This document shows positions 42,761 to 51,652 of a DNA stretch of 64,000 nucleotides, in pieces. The stretch lies in NCBI RefSeq assembly GCF_030915525.1, contig NZ_CP133269.1, positions 25,001-89,000 on the forward strand, given 5' to 3'. The notes under the pieces are model-generated. The model was not told where the DNA came from and searched no databases. It saw nothing but the letters and a program-made list of their open reading frames with translations. The position numbers and the translations under genes were made by a program. The stretch's first letter is position 1, and every line of letters starts with the position of its first letter. The stretch comes from Neobacillus sp. PS2-9 (GTDB lineage Bacteria > Bacillota > Bacilli > Bacillales > Cytobacillaceae).

Positions 42761-43544
42761 AATTAAAACCATTTTTATCTTAACCTTCTTGATTTTAGAT
42801 GTATATTTGTTATTTCAATTCATGAAAATTCGTGATGCCAATAAGTATGAAATCAAAACGGAAGCATCCTTTGAAGAACGATTAAAAACCGACGAGATAA
42901 AGTATGTAGAGCTTCCAAAGGAACCAGTAAAGAGTCAGTATCTAAGCGCTAAGCCGAAGACTTTTGCAAAAGGGGATTTGGCCAAGCTAAAGGGACAAAC
43001 ACCTTCTTTAAAGGGGCCTGGGACTACCCTTGAAGCTACACTTGAAAAGCCGGTGCAGCTAAGTTCCAAGTTTGAACCAGCAGAGCTTGCCAACTTTTTA
43101 AAGGAAAATATTCTCTACGGTGAGCATTATCAATTTTGGGAGAAGAACGACAAAAAAAATACAGTTACTTACTATCAACAATATGATAATTTTCCCTTAT
43201 TTAAAAATAGGAACGGGATGATTACCTTTACGATTAATACAGATAATCAAATTGTCTCTTATCAACAAACCTATCTTGAAGGAATTGAAAAGCTTATGGG
43301 GAAGGAAGAGATTCTTACTCCGTTAAAGGCAATTGAAACCCTTCATTCTAAAGGGAATCTAAAACCGAAGAGTAAAATTACTAAAGTTGAACTTGGTTAT
43401 TCGACACTTGTTCAGTTGGCGGCATCCCAAGTGTTAGCGCCAACCTGGCGTTTTGTTGTTGATGATAAGGAAAGCCTGTTTGTGAATGCATTTGAAGGTC
43501 AGATTATAGAATTTAACAGCGATGAAAATAGTAAAGTGGAGTGA
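42747..43544 (+). CDS. walI: WalRK regulatory protein WalI (YycI)
   Basis: 265 aa, overlapping walH by 14 nt. An N-terminal membrane anchor (MDWSKIKTIFILTFLILDVYLL start region) is followed by an extracellular YycI domain (FAKGDLAKLKGQ, QILAPTWRF-like end). It forms a complex with WalH and WalK. Confidence 0.95.
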   Translation: MDWSKIKTIFILTFLILDVYLLFQFMKIRDANKYEIKTEASFEERLKTDEIKYVELPKEPVKSQYLSAKPKTFAKGDLAKLKGQTPSLKGPGTTLEATLEKPVQLSSKFEPAELANFLKENILYGEHYQFWEKNDKKNTVTYYQQYDNFPLFKNRNGMITFTINTDNQIVSYQQTYLEGIEKLMGKEEILTPLKAIETLHSKGNLKPKSKITKVELGYSTLVQLAASQVLAPTWRFVVDDKESLFVNAFEGQIIEFNSDENSKVE

Positions 43545-43550
43545 AGTAGA

Positions 43551-44345
43551 ATGTCTTTACGATATAGCATTCTGGCAAGCGGAAGTACAGGGAATGCTCT
43601 CTATGTGGAATCAGATGAGCATTCCTTCCTTGTAGACGCTGGTTTCAGTGGGAAGCAAATGGAGTCTTTATTTGCACAAGTTGACCGTGATATTAGTAAG
43701 CTTTCCGGCATTTTTGTTACCCATGAGCACAGTGATCATATTAAAGGCATTGGCATCCTTGCACGTAAGTATCATTTACCCGTATTCGCAAATGAAAAAA
43801 CCTGGCGTGCAATGGAAAGCTCTGTAGGAGCGATCCCAACGGAGCAAAAGTTTGTTTTTGATATGGAAACAGTAAAGAGCTTTGGTGGAACGGATATAGA
43901 ATCATTTGGCGTCTCTCATGACGCAGCTGAACCGATGTTTTATGTGTTTCATCATTCAGGAAAAAAACTGGTCCTGATTACGGATACAGGTTATGTAAGT
44001 GACCGAATGAAGGGGATCATCTCTAACGCCGATGTGTATATTTTTGAATCCAATCACGATGTACAGATGCTCAGGATGGGAAGATATCCTTGGAACATTA
44101 AGCGTCGAATTTTAAGCGATGTGGGGCATGTGTCTAATGAAGATGCAGCCTATGCGATGAGTGATGTGGTGGGTGACCAAACTAAACGTGTGTATCTGGC
44201 CCATTTAAGTCTTGATAATAATATGAAAGACCTAGCAAAGATGGCCGTGGCTCAAACGTTAGAAAGCCGCGGAATGATCGTCGGAGAACAATTTGACCTT
44301 TATGACACAGACCCAAAAACACCAACCATATTAACAGCAGTATAA
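43551..44345 (+). CDS. walJ: MBL-fold hydrolase WalJ (YycJ)
   Basis: 264 aa metallo-beta-lactamase-fold protein. It starts [19 protein letters not shown] and has the metal-binding [11 protein letters not shown], with later ligands in ITDTGYVSD and SNHD. Family members have 5'-3' exonuclease activity on DNA and have been linked to coordination of wall synthesis and replication, and recently to mismatch repair. It is the last gene of walRKHIJ, 6 nt after walI. Confidence 0.95.
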   Translation: MSLRYSILASGSTGNALYVESDEHSFLVDAGFSGKQMESLFAQVDRDISKLSGIFVTHEHSDHIKGIGILARKYHLPVFANEKTWRAMESSVGAIPTEQKFVFDMETVKSFGGTDIESFGVSHDAAEPMFYVFHHSGKKLVLITDTGYVSDRMKGIISNADVYIFESNHDVQMLRMGRYPWNIKRRILSDVGHVSNEDAAYAMSDVVGDQTKRVYLAHLSLDNNMKDLAKMAVAQTLESRGMIVGEQFDLYDTDPKTPTILTAV

Positions 44346-44415
44346 TAATTGTTTCGAAAGAGGCTTCCATTCAGGGAGCTTTTTTGGTATGAAAATAGCT
44401 AAGGTTAAATTAAAC

Positions 44416-44546
44416 CTGTTGATTGGAACGGAAGGCACGAAGACTCCTGCGGGAGTAGCGGTCTCGGGAGACCCCGCAGGAGTGAGCGACGAGGAGGCTC
44501 CCGGAACGCCCGCTGAAAGCGAAGTGCCTGGAGTGGAAATCAACAG
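44416..44546 (+). repeat. Dispersed palindromic element, copy 6 (walJ-htrC gap)
   Basis: 131-nt core from CTGTTGATTGG to AATCAACAG. Its middle diverges from the other copies (GCGGTCTCGGGAGACC..GGCTCCCGGAACGCCCG), but the ends, the GACTCCTGCGGGAGT hairpin and the GGCACGAAG / GAAGTGCC arms are kept. It is the most divergent copy. Confidence 0.88.
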
Positions 44547-44613
44547 GTACCTGTTAAAAGAACCTTTATGAAAAAATTATGAACAAAGTCGTAAGTTTTT
44601 CTTAAATTTTAGC

Positions 44614-44648
44614 CGTTCTTTAGAAATTTAAGGAAGAACGAGTATAAT
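44614..44648 (+). promoter_or_regulatory. htrC promoter with inverted repeat
   Basis: The arms CGTTCTT (44614-44620) and AAGAACG (44634-44640) flank a 13-nt centre and lie over the -35/spacer region of a consensus -10 TATAAT (44643-44648). An operator for an unidentified dimeric regulator is possible. Confidence 0.5.
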
Positions 44649-44707
44649 TGTTATTATAAGCCAAAATAGTAGTTAGCAATCTTTTCGAAAGAGAGGAATG
44701 GTGTAAA

Positions 44708-45955
44708 TTGGGTTATTATGACGATCATTCACAAGGACGCTATCGGGAACAAAAAGGAAAAAAAAGCGGGATCTTTCTCGCTAGCTTAGTTGGTGCTATA
44801 CTTGGAGCCATTTTGGTTATCATTTCCATTCCAGCCTTGTCCAATCAAGGTGTTCTGCCTTATGAGATTAATCCAGCTCAAAATGCAGGAACAGAAAATA
44901 ACAACACGAATACAAATCAGCAAAATATCGTCCAAAGGCAAGTTGCTTATGACGTCAATACAAATACCACAAAAGCAGTTGATAAAGCAGCAGATGCAGT
45001 GGTTGGAATTAACAACATTCAGTCAACCAGCTTCTGGTCTGACAATGGGAATGGGGATAATTCAGAGGAAGCTGCGGGAACTGGTTCCGGTGTTATTTAT
45101 AAAAAAGAAGGCAATCAAGCCTTTGTCGTGACGAACCATCATGTAGTAGAAGGAGCCACAAAACTCGAGGTAAGTATGGCAGACGGAACAAAAATCCCAG
45201 CTAAATTGCTTGGAAGTGATGTTTGGACAGACTTAGCGGTGCTTGAAATTGATGCCAGCAAAATAAAAAAAATTGCTGAATTTGGAGATTCAGATAGCTT
45301 GAAAATGGGTGAACCTGTTATTGCTATTGGAAATCCTTTAGGTGCTACGTTTTCTGGGTCGGTTACACAAGGGATTATCTCAGGGATTAAACGGACCATT
45401 CCGGTAGATATCAATCAAGATGGCATTATCGATTGGCAGTCGGAGGTTCTTCAAACAGATGCAGCGATTAACCCAGGTAATAGCGGTGGGGCCTTGATTA
45501 ATATCGCAGGCCAAGTCATTGGAATTAATTCAATGAAAATATCTCAAGAAGCCGTTGAAGGAATTGGTCTATCGATTCCAATTAACTCAGCTAAGCCGAT
45601 TATTAATGACCTTGAGAAATTTGGTTCGGTTAAACGTCCATATATGGGCGTCGATTTAAAGTCCGTATCTGAGATTCCTGCATATTATCAGGAAGAGGCG
45701 TTGAAGCTTCCACGAGATGTAAATTACGGAGTAGCTCTTCGTCAGGTAGTGCCGAATTCTCCTGCATCCTTAGCTGGATTAAAAGAACTGGATGTAATCG
45801 TGGAAATGGATGGGCAGAAAATAAATGACGTGATCGATCTTCGTAAACATTTGTACCAGAAAAAGAAGATTGGCGAGAAAATGAAGATTAAATATTATCG
45901 AGATGGCCAGTTAAAAGAGACTACGTTAACGCTATCTGGAGAAAAACTACAATAA
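44708..45955 (+). CDS. htrC: HtrA-type trypsin-like serine protease (HtrC/YycK)
   Basis: 415 aa from TTG 44708 (RBS AGAGGA 12 nt upstream). A cytoplasmic N-terminus, one membrane helix (about 24-46) and an Asn/Thr-rich linker precede a trypsin-like domain with His in TNHHVVEG, Asp in TDLAVLEI and Ser in NPGNSGGAL. One PDZ domain follows (GVALRQVVPNSPASLAGLKELDVI). It degrades or chaperones misfolded secreted proteins. Position after walJ is conserved in Bacillus. Confidence 0.95.
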   Translation: MGYYDDHSQGRYREQKGKKSGIFLASLVGAILGAILVIISIPALSNQGVLPYEINPAQNAGTENNNTNTNQQNIVQRQVAYDVNTNTTKAVDKAADAVVGINNIQSTSFWSDNGNGDNSEEAAGTGSGVIYKKEGNQAFVVTNHHVVEGATKLEVSMADGTKIPAKLLGSDVWTDLAVLEIDASKIKKIAEFGDSDSLKMGEPVIAIGNPLGATFSGSVTQGIISGIKRTIPVDINQDGIIDWQSEVLQTDAAINPGNSGGALINIAGQVIGINSMKISQEAVEGIGLSIPINSAKPIINDLEKFGSVKRPYMGVDLKSVSEIPAYYQEEALKLPRDVNYGVALRQVVPNSPASLAGLKELDVIVEMDGQKINDVIDLRKHLYQKKKIGEKMKIKYYRDGQLKETTLTLSGEKLQ

Positions 45956-45960
45956 TAGAA

Positions 45961-45999
45961 GCAGACAGGTGGTAGATTCACCTGTCTGTTTATTATTTT
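45961..45999 (+). terminator. Terminator after htrC
   Basis: CAGACAGGTG / CACCTGTCTG, perfect 10-bp stem with 7-nt loop and a T-rich tail. Confidence 0.88.
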
Positions 46000-46103
46000 C
46001 ATATGGTATGATGTATGAGTTATTTAAGTAGCCGTATGACGACTGCTTATAAAGTTAACAATAGGAATAACAGATTTAATAGGTTTAGGAAGGTGAATAG
46101 TAA

Positions 46104-46262
46104 ATGATTTATTGCTGTGATGAACATGTAGATGTTGCGTTAGATACGGTTGTGGATGAATACGAAACGTTTCCGGTATTAACAAAAATTGATGTGGATA
46201 ACTTATCAACAAGCTGTGAATACTGCCAAAATACAGCTGTATATATGGTAGCGAACAAATGA
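46104..46262 (+). CDS. yyzF: CxxH/CxxC small protein (YyzF family)
   Basis: 52 aa; ATG 46104 follows AGGAAGGTG. The translation starts MIYCCDEHVDVALDTVVDEY and ends EYCQNTAVYMVANK. C5-x2-H8 near the start and C38-x2-C41 near the end form a plausible zinc site, the hallmark of the CxxH/CxxC family found between htrC and rlmH in Bacillus. Function unknown. The 3' part of the gene contains a DnaA-box sequence, so the DNA may have a second role. Confidence 0.88.
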   Translation: MIYCCDEHVDVALDTVVDEYETFPVLTKIDVDNLSTSCEYCQNTAVYMVANK

Positions 46263-46317
46263 TTCCATACAATATGTGGGCAAATAATGTGGATATGTGG
46301 ATAACTTCTGTGGATAA
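46193..46317. promoter_or_regulatory. DnaA-box cluster upstream of rlmH
   Basis: Exact TGTGGATAA at 46193-46201, 46296-46304 and 46309-46317; one-mismatch TTATCAACA at 46203-46211 and TGTGGATAT at 46288-46296. In B. subtilis the homologous gene (yydA) carries one of the few DnaA-box clusters outside oriC, so both position and composition are conserved. Confidence 0.8.
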
Positions 46318-46323
46318 GTTGTT

Positions 46324-46340
46324 TGTAAACTGTTTGTAAT
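46324..46340 (+). promoter_or_regulatory. WalR-box-like sequence before rlmH
   Basis: TGTAAA, 5 nt, TGTAAT fits TGTWAH-N5-TGTWAH. It lies only 22 nt before the rlmH start and directly after the DnaA boxes. A chance match in AT-rich DNA is possible. Confidence 0.35.
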
Positions 46341-46362
46341 AAAAATAAAAGGGCTGTGGATT

Positions 46363-46842
46363 GTGAATATCTCGATTGTTACGGTTGGTAAATTGAAAGA
46401 AAAATATTTAAAGCTTGGGATTGAGGAATATGTAAAGCGACTTTCTGCGTATGCAAAAATTGATATAGTAGAAGTAGCTGACGAAAAAGCGCCAGAAGAA
46501 TTAAGTGAGCTAGAAATGAAGCAGGTTAAGCAAAAAGAGGGAGAAAGAATTCTTGCTAAAATTAACCCAGATACATATGTAATAGCTTTAGCGATCCAAG
46601 GAAAATTGCAATCATCGGAGGAGCTAGCAGATACGTTAGATAAATTAGCGACGTACGGAAAAAGCAAGATTGCTTTTGTAATCGGTGGCTCGTTAGGGTT
46701 AAGTGAGGAAGTGTTGAAAAGGTCAAACGAGCAGCTCTCTTTTTCCCGGATGACCTTTCCCCACCAGCTAATGAAACTGATCCTGGTTGAGCAGATTTAT
46801 CGTGCTTTTCGGATTAATAGGAATGAACCGTATCATAAGTAA
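46363..46842 (+). CDS. rlmH: 23S rRNA (pseudouridine1915-N3)-methyltransferase RlmH
   Basis: 159 aa from GTG 46363, SPOUT-class methyltransferase that methylates pseudouridine 1915 on assembled 70S ribosomes. The knot is formed by [13 protein letters not shown] and [27 protein letters not shown]; the C-terminus EPYHK is invariant. A DnaA-box cluster lies immediately upstream. It is the last gene with B. subtilis-like origin order in the window. Confidence 0.97.
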   Translation: MNISIVTVGKLKEKYLKLGIEEYVKRLSAYAKIDIVEVADEKAPEELSELEMKQVKQKEGERILAKINPDTYVIALAIQGKLQSSEELADTLDKLATYGKSKIAFVIGGSLGLSEEVLKRSNEQLSFSRMTFPHQLMKLILVEQIYRAFRINRNEPYHK

Positions 46843-46862
46843 ATGAGGTGTTTGTGGAATAT

Positions 46863-46919
46863 AAAAATGCAAGCTAATTTTCCGATTAAAAAAATTCAAC
46901 TTGCATTTTTATTTTTTTA
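46863..46919 (+). terminator. Terminator after rlmH
   Basis: AAAAATGCAAG / CTTGCATTTTT stem, 26-nt loop, followed by a T-run. A second small hairpin (ATCCTAAAT / ATTTAGGAT, about 46938-46957) lies further on. Confidence 0.65.
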
Positions 46920-47104
46920 TTTAGTTAATCTTTCCTATATCCTAAATCATTTAGGATTAATCTTTATATAATTCTCCAATTCGATAAGAAGAGATTCTTT
47001 CCTTACCCATTTAGTGATAGTAATTGGCTTTATATGGTTTATAAAATTTAAATAGTAAAGTGAGATTGATAGGAATTGGGCTGGAAAATCTTTATTTGCC
47101 TTTT

Positions 47105-47767
47105 TCATAGATTGGCTTTTTTTATAGATTTCCTACCTAGAGAAATACGTATCTGTGTTTTTCTATCCTTTTTATGATTGCAGGGCAGGTGGAACCGCCA
47201 CTTATAGCGAATAGCAGACATACGTAAAGCTATAACAATAAGGACAATCAGGGTCAACTGAATAGGGGTGCTCCATCCCAGCCAAATACATATGGCACAT
47301 AAAATCGTTAAAATCGCATGAATTTCTTCCTTTAAAGCAAGGGGTTTTCGAGCCGCGATGATGTCACGAATCATCCCCCCTCCAATGCCGGTAAACATCG
47401 ACGCCAAGACCATTACGCCCAAATCATTAGTAAAAACCTCTTGGGCTGACATTGCTCCTTGAAGGGCGAAGGAAGCAAGCCCAATGGAATCAGAAAATAA
47501 ACTCCACCGCTTCCAATGATTAATCCACTTTAGCGGTAATAATACGATGAATGTCAGCGTCAATAAAACCGTTAAAATGATGGAATGGTCCCAAAGCTCT
47601 GAAACTGGGACACCGATAATCAAATTTCGAACGATCCCTCCCCCAAAGGCTGTGGTTAATCCCAATGCGTAAACCCCAACAAAGGAATATTCTGCTTCAA
47701 GGGCTACAAAAGCTCCGCTTGCTGCATATGAAATTATTCCGATAAAATGTAGGACTATCCAAGACAT
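47105..47767 (-). CDS. TRIC-type cation channel (UPF0126 family)
   Basis: 220 aa, about seven membrane segments made of two similar halves, with GALxxEAEYSFVGVYALG-like and GLTTAFGGGIVRNLI / TGIGGGMIRDIIAARKP motifs. The paired glycine-rich GGGxxRD/RN motifs are diagnostic of the prokaryotic trimeric intracellular cation channel family. It is probably a K+-permeable homotrimer. The basic C-terminal tail is longer than usual. It stands alone on the minus strand. Confidence 0.9.
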   Translation of the reverse strand: MSWIVLHFIGIISYAASGAFVALEAEYSFVGVYALGLTTAFGGGIVRNLIIGVPVSELWDHSIILTVLLTLTFIVLLPLKWINHWKRWSLFSDSIGLASFALQGAMSAQEVFTNDLGVMVLASMFTGIGGGMIRDIIAARKPLALKEEIHAILTILCAICIWLGWSTPIQLTLIVLIVIALRMSAIRYKWRFHLPCNHKKDRKTQIRISLGRKSIKKANL

Positions 47768-47880
47768 TCCTTTAAAGACCTCCTGATATAAATAATTTAT
47801 TTTCCTACTCTCTTCAGACGCAAATGCAATCGTTGGAAGAAACTTTGCAAGAGTGACTTATTTTCCAGATTACACAAAAA

Positions 47881-48053
47881 ACTCCACCACAAGAAATCGT
47901 CTCATAAGACGACATTTCGTGGTGGAGTAATCAATTAGCATTGCCTACTAATAAATCATTCCGTTGGTAATAATAAATAGAGTTCTAACAAAAAGTTTTA
48001 TTAGGGCTCCATCAATAAATTTGTCTGAATTTTGTTCAACTGCATTGATTATA
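47881..48053 (-). ncRNA. Candidate small RNA with strong terminator
   Basis: On the minus strand, TTGTTT, 16 nt, TATAAT (48048-48075) could start a transcript near 48040. It would end about 160 nt later at a long hairpin (47881-47930: ACTCCACCAC / GTGGTGGAGT with inner TCGTCT / AGACGA) followed by six T. No convincing ORF with a normal start fits: ATG 48038 with a GAGAGGAG in front gives only 13 codons. It lies between the TRIC gene and the divergent DUF2294 gene. An untranslated leader of the TRIC gene is less likely because of the terminator. Confidence 0.35.
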
Positions 48054-48146
48054 CTCCTCTCAGGCAGAAAAACAAGACAAATTTAGGACTGGTTAAATTT
48101 TTTGTAGACTTTGTTGTATCGTACCGAATGGTTAGGAGGAGAGCGC

Positions 48147-48491
48147 ATGGGGAAAAAGGAGACAGCATTTAATGATATTGTACGGAAAATGAGGAAAGAG
48201 ATTTATGGAAAGGGACCGGAGCGAATTTTTACTCACTTCGTGGATAATATGGCTATCACAACTATGTATGGCATCCTAACTCCGACAGAAAAATTTATTG
48301 CAAAATCCCAAGAGGGTAAAAAAGTAATTCATAGTGCCCGAACCGAAATGATTCGGGATATTTATAAGCAGAAAATACCAGAAGGAATAGAGGAGATAAT
48401 AGGTTCAAAGCTGCTTCATTTATTTTCAGATGCAAAGATTGAAGAGGATATGGCCGTATCTGTATTTATTTTTGAAAAAAAGATTGATTAA
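48147..48491 (+). CDS. DUF2294 protein
   Basis: 114 aa from ATG 48147 (RBS AGGAGGA). It matches the DUF2294 family: FNDIVRKMRKEIYGKGPERIFTH start region, then MAITTMYGILTPTEKFIAKS and IPEGIEEIIGSKLLHLFSD. Function unknown; family members in Bacillus are small cytoplasmic proteins sometimes linked to stress or bicarbonate-related genes. Monocistronic. Confidence 0.8.
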   Translation: MGKKETAFNDIVRKMRKEIYGKGPERIFTHFVDNMAITTMYGILTPTEKFIAKSQEGKKVIHSARTEMIRDIYKQKIPEGIEEIIGSKLLHLFSDAKIEEDMAVSVFIFEKKID

Positions 48492-48572
48492 TTACCAAGG
48501 GGATTTTTTGTTAATATAACAGAACAACATTTAATACACCGAGAAACATTTATTTTAGATGATAATCTTATG

Positions 48573-48605
48573 AAAAAATCCTGCCGACATTCGACAGGAT
48601 TTTTT
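48573..48605. terminator. Bidirectional terminator between the DUF2294 gene and lutC
   Basis: AAAAAATCCTGCCGA / TCGACAGGATTTTT stem with short loop, A-run on one side and T-run on the other; serves the convergent DUF2294 and lutABC transcripts. Confidence 0.85.
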
Positions 48606-49322
48606 CTATAAATCATTGATTAATATATAGGATGCTTTAATTGGTCCATGAACACCAACAACTAGATTTAGTTCGATGTCGGCAGAGTTACTCGGTCCTG
48701 TAATAAAGTTAATACAAGAAGGTACCTTACCGCCTTTAAGTTCAATTTCCCTCATTTTCTTTGCAGCCTGAGTCATCCGAGGAACAAGGGTGCTCTTTGG
48801 AATGAGGGCAATATAGGTAGCTGGCAGGAAGTTTAGGGATCTGCCTCTATTTTCATTGCTATAAAGAACGACTGTGCCAGATTCAGCAAGTGTAATTTCA
48901 CTGATGGTAATACCCACATTTGCCTTTTCAGCAATTTGAATATTTTCTTCACCCTTTTTGTAGTCCCATTCATGGACATCAATTTTATTGCTTGGCCATT
49001 CGTTATGAAATAAATCACGAAGTCCCCACTCTTCAAAGCGCTTATCTTTCCATGTCAGGATTGGACCGCCGCCATAATTTGTGACAACTTGATTTAAAAT
49101 GTCTGGTAATCCTTTTTTGTCTGTTTTAAAGAAAGTAGTGTGAATTTCATTACACATATCCTCTAGAATACCGACTAATTCGTCTTGTGTTGCATCTTTA
49201 AAAACCTCATGTTGAGGTTGAAATTTCCACTTAGGAGGTTCAACGGATGTAAGGCGTTCTCGTCCTAACCTTTTAGAAATTGTATTTAAAAACTGATCAC
49301 GATTTTGAATGGTTCCTTCCAT
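48606..49322 (-). CDS. lutC: Lactate utilization protein LutC
   Basis: 238 aa, LUD (YkgG) domain protein without Fe-S motifs. It contains the conserved GITISEITLAESGTVVLYSNENRGR and the C-terminal ITGPSNSADIELNLVVGVHGP. It is the third component of the LutABC iron-sulfur L-lactate dehydrogenase that lets Bacillus grow on lactate. Its start overlaps the lutB stop by 1 nt (TAATG). Confidence 0.96.
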   Translation of the reverse strand: MEGTIQNRDQFLNTISKRLGRERLTSVEPPKWKFQPQHEVFKDATQDELVGILEDMCNEIHTTFFKTDKKGLPDILNQVVTNYGGGPILTWKDKRFEEWGLRDLFHNEWPSNKIDVHEWDYKKGEENIQIAEKANVGITISEITLAESGTVVLYSNENRGRSLNFLPATYIALIPKSTLVPRMTQAAKKMREIELKGGKVPSCINFITGPSNSADIELNLVVGVHGPIKASYILINDL

Positions 49323-50749
49323 TATTTTTTACCTCCTTTATCACGGTTTTTAAACCAATCCCTAAATCTCTCTTTGTTCGGAGCAGGAAACTCACGAATT
49401 TCCGTCCAAGCCTTCATTGGCCCAGGCCCCTTAGAGATTTTATCTCCAGCGGTGAATGGGCTTATAGCCGTTGGTGCCATTTTGGACGCAATGTTATATA
49501 GTGCTGGAGAAGCTGCACCTAAACCAAATGCTTTCATGAGCAACTTTTCAGAAAATGGTGCCGTTCCTTCTTGTTCAACGATGACTTGGCGATGTTTAAG
49601 AAGAAGTTCATGCAATGGGATTTTAACCGGACAAACATCTGTACATGCACCACAAAGTGAGGACATATATGGAAGTTCCTTGAATTCATCATATCCTCCA
49701 AGCAGAGGAGTCAGAACCGCTCCGATAGGTCCCGGATAAATCGAATTGTATGAATGACCGCCAACATGACGATAAACCGGGCAAACATTTAAACAAGCTC
49801 CGCAGCGAATACACTGCAATATAGATTGGAAGTCGCCTCCTAAAATATCAGACCTTCCATTGTCAACAATGACAAGGTGAAACTCTTCAGGTCCATCGAC
49901 ATCAAGTTCCTCTCTTGGTCCAGTCAATACGGTAATATAGCTAGTAAGTTTTTGTCCTACCGCACTTCTTGTCAACATGCTTACAAGAACTTCCATCTCT
50001 TCGAATGTAGGAACAATCCTTTCCATTCCCATTACTGTAATCTGCGTTTTAGGCAGAGCAGTAACAAGGTCTGCATTACCTTCATTTGTTACAAGGCTAA
50101 ATGAACCAGTTTCAGCCACAGCAAAGTTACAGCCGGTGATACCCACATCGGCTGATAAATATTCTTGCCGTAACACTTCACGTGCATATGCTGCCAATTC
50201 TTCTGGTTTTGATGATCCCGTATAGCCTAATTTCTTGGCAAAAACATCGCGAATTTGTTCCTTGTTTTTATGTAGTGCCGGAACGACAATGTGTGATGGC
50301 GGATTATGGTCATCAATTTGCAGAATGTACTCTCCGAGGTCTGTCTCTACAACATCACAGCCTTCTTGTTCCAAAGCCTTATTTAAGCTGATTTCTTCTG
50401 TGACCATGGATTTTGCCTTTACAATTTTTTTGGCATTTTTCTTTTTAACAACACCTGCGATATAGTCTCTTGCCTCTTCTGCTGTTTTTGCAAAAAAAAC
50501 ATGACCGCCGCGTTTTGCGACATTTTCACTTAGTTGTTCCAAATAGTAATCCAAGTTCTCCAAAACATGCTGGCGGATTTCTTCACCGTGTTTCCGCCAC
50601 TCCTCCCAATTTCCAAGTGCATCAACTTGTCTTCTTCTTTTTACACCCATTCCATCTTGTGCACCTGCAACCGCACCTCGCATAAAGTCATTTTGAAGCT
50701 CGTGATCGAGTCGCTCTTTCAAGTTTTCGGAGCTAATTTTCAAAGCCAT
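49322..50749 (-). CDS. lutB: Lactate utilization iron-sulfur protein LutB
   Basis: 475 aa. An LUD domain ([17 protein letters not shown]) is followed by a ferredoxin-like pair of [4Fe-4S] clusters: [19 protein letters not shown] and [15 protein letters not shown]-terminal DUF3390 segment ends the protein. It probably transfers electrons within LutABC. ATG start with RBS GGAGGGG; 41 nt after lutA. Confidence 0.97.
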   Translation of the reverse strand: MALKISSENLKERLDHELQNDFMRGAVAGAQDGMGVKRRRQVDALGNWEEWRKHGEEIRQHVLENLDYYLEQLSENVAKRGGHVFFAKTAEEARDYIAGVVKKKNAKKIVKAKSMVTEEISLNKALEQEGCDVVETDLGEYILQIDDHNPPSHIVVPALHKNKEQIRDVFAKKLGYTGSSKPEELAAYAREVLRQEYLSADVGITGCNFAVAETGSFSLVTNEGNADLVTALPKTQITVMGMERIVPTFEEMEVLVSMLTRSAVGQKLTSYITVLTGPREELDVDGPEEFHLVIVDNGRSDILGGDFQSILQCIRCGACLNVCPVYRHVGGHSYNSIYPGPIGAVLTPLLGGYDEFKELPYMSSLCGACTDVCPVKIPLHELLLKHRQVIVEQEGTAPFSEKLLMKAFGLGAASPALYNIASKMAPTAISPFTAGDKISKGPGPMKAWTEIREFPAPNKERFRDWFKNRDKGGKK

Positions 50750-50790
50750 TTGTTGCCCCTCCGTTCAAAGATGATATCCTTTTGTTTTCA

Positions 50791-51507
50791 TCAATGACTG
50801 TTTAATACTTCTGCTATATGTAATACTTTAACTTTTTTTTCGAGTCTTTCCATACGGCCACCAATATTCATTAAACAGGCTGCATCTGCACCAATTAGAT
50901 ATTCCGCTCCTGTTTCTTCAACGTGCTGAACCTTTTCATCAACCATCTGCTCTGAAATTTTACCCATTTTAACAGAAAAGGTTCCTCCAAAACCGCAACA
51001 CTGTTCTTTTCCTGGCAACTCCGTAAACTCAAGACCTTTTACGTTTTTTAGCAATGTCATGGGTGCTTCTACGACCCCAAGTAATCTTGTCATGTGGCAT
51101 GATGTATGATAGGTCACTTTTCCATTGAACTTTGCACCGACATCTTCAACTTTTAGAACATCAACAATAAATTGCGTTAATTCATATACTTTATCTGCTA
51201 ATTTTTTTGCTTTTGGTTCCCAAATTGGATCGCCTGCAAATATATGAGGGTATTCAGTAAGCATATAAGCACAGGACCCTGAAGGACATACGACATATTC
51301 AGCATCCATAAACGTATCGATTGTCCGTTTCATTACATCTTTTGTATCTTTTACATAACCACTATTATAGGATGGCTGACCGCAACAGATTTGATTTTCG
51401 GGGAAATCAATTTCACATCCAAGGCGTTCCAACAATTCTACTGTTGCTTTTCCGACGTTGCTTTGAAACATGTCTACTAAACATGTTGCGAAAAGACTTA
51501 CCTTCAT
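50791..51507 (-). CDS. lutA: Lactate utilization protein LutA
   Basis: 238 aa from ATG 51507, 9 nt after GGAGGAG; the upstream in-frame codons would lie on the RBS. Two CCG (cysteine-rich) domains, with CC motifs in [13 protein letters not shown] and [16 protein letters not shown], bind a non-canonical Fe-S cluster as in heterodisulfide reductase/GlpC-like proteins. First gene of lutABC. No LutR-like regulator gene is adjacent. Confidence 0.96.
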   Translation of the reverse strand: MKVSLFATCLVDMFQSNVGKATVELLERLGCEIDFPENQICCGQPSYNSGYVKDTKDVMKRTIDTFMDAEYVVCPSGSCAYMLTEYPHIFAGDPIWEPKAKKLADKVYELTQFIVDVLKVEDVGAKFNGKVTYHTSCHMTRLLGVVEAPMTLLKNVKGLEFTELPGKEQCCGFGGTFSVKMGKISEQMVDEKVQHVEETGAEYLIGADAACLMNIGGRMERLEKKVKVLHIAEVLNSH

Positions 51508-51652
51508 GTTCTTCCACTCCTCCAATTATTGCAACTTATCACTAGTCATTCACTTAGATGATTAACAGATCATCAGATGATTTATTAGAAAAAAGTAATA
51601 TATATATTATGCATTCTTAATGATACTAGGAGATAGAATAGTTTTCTGAGAT

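Noticed and set aside
47945..48045. Short peptide gene in the candidate sRNA region
   Set aside because: The protein-like frame has no ATG, GTG or TTG start, and the only well-placed ATG gives 13 codons.
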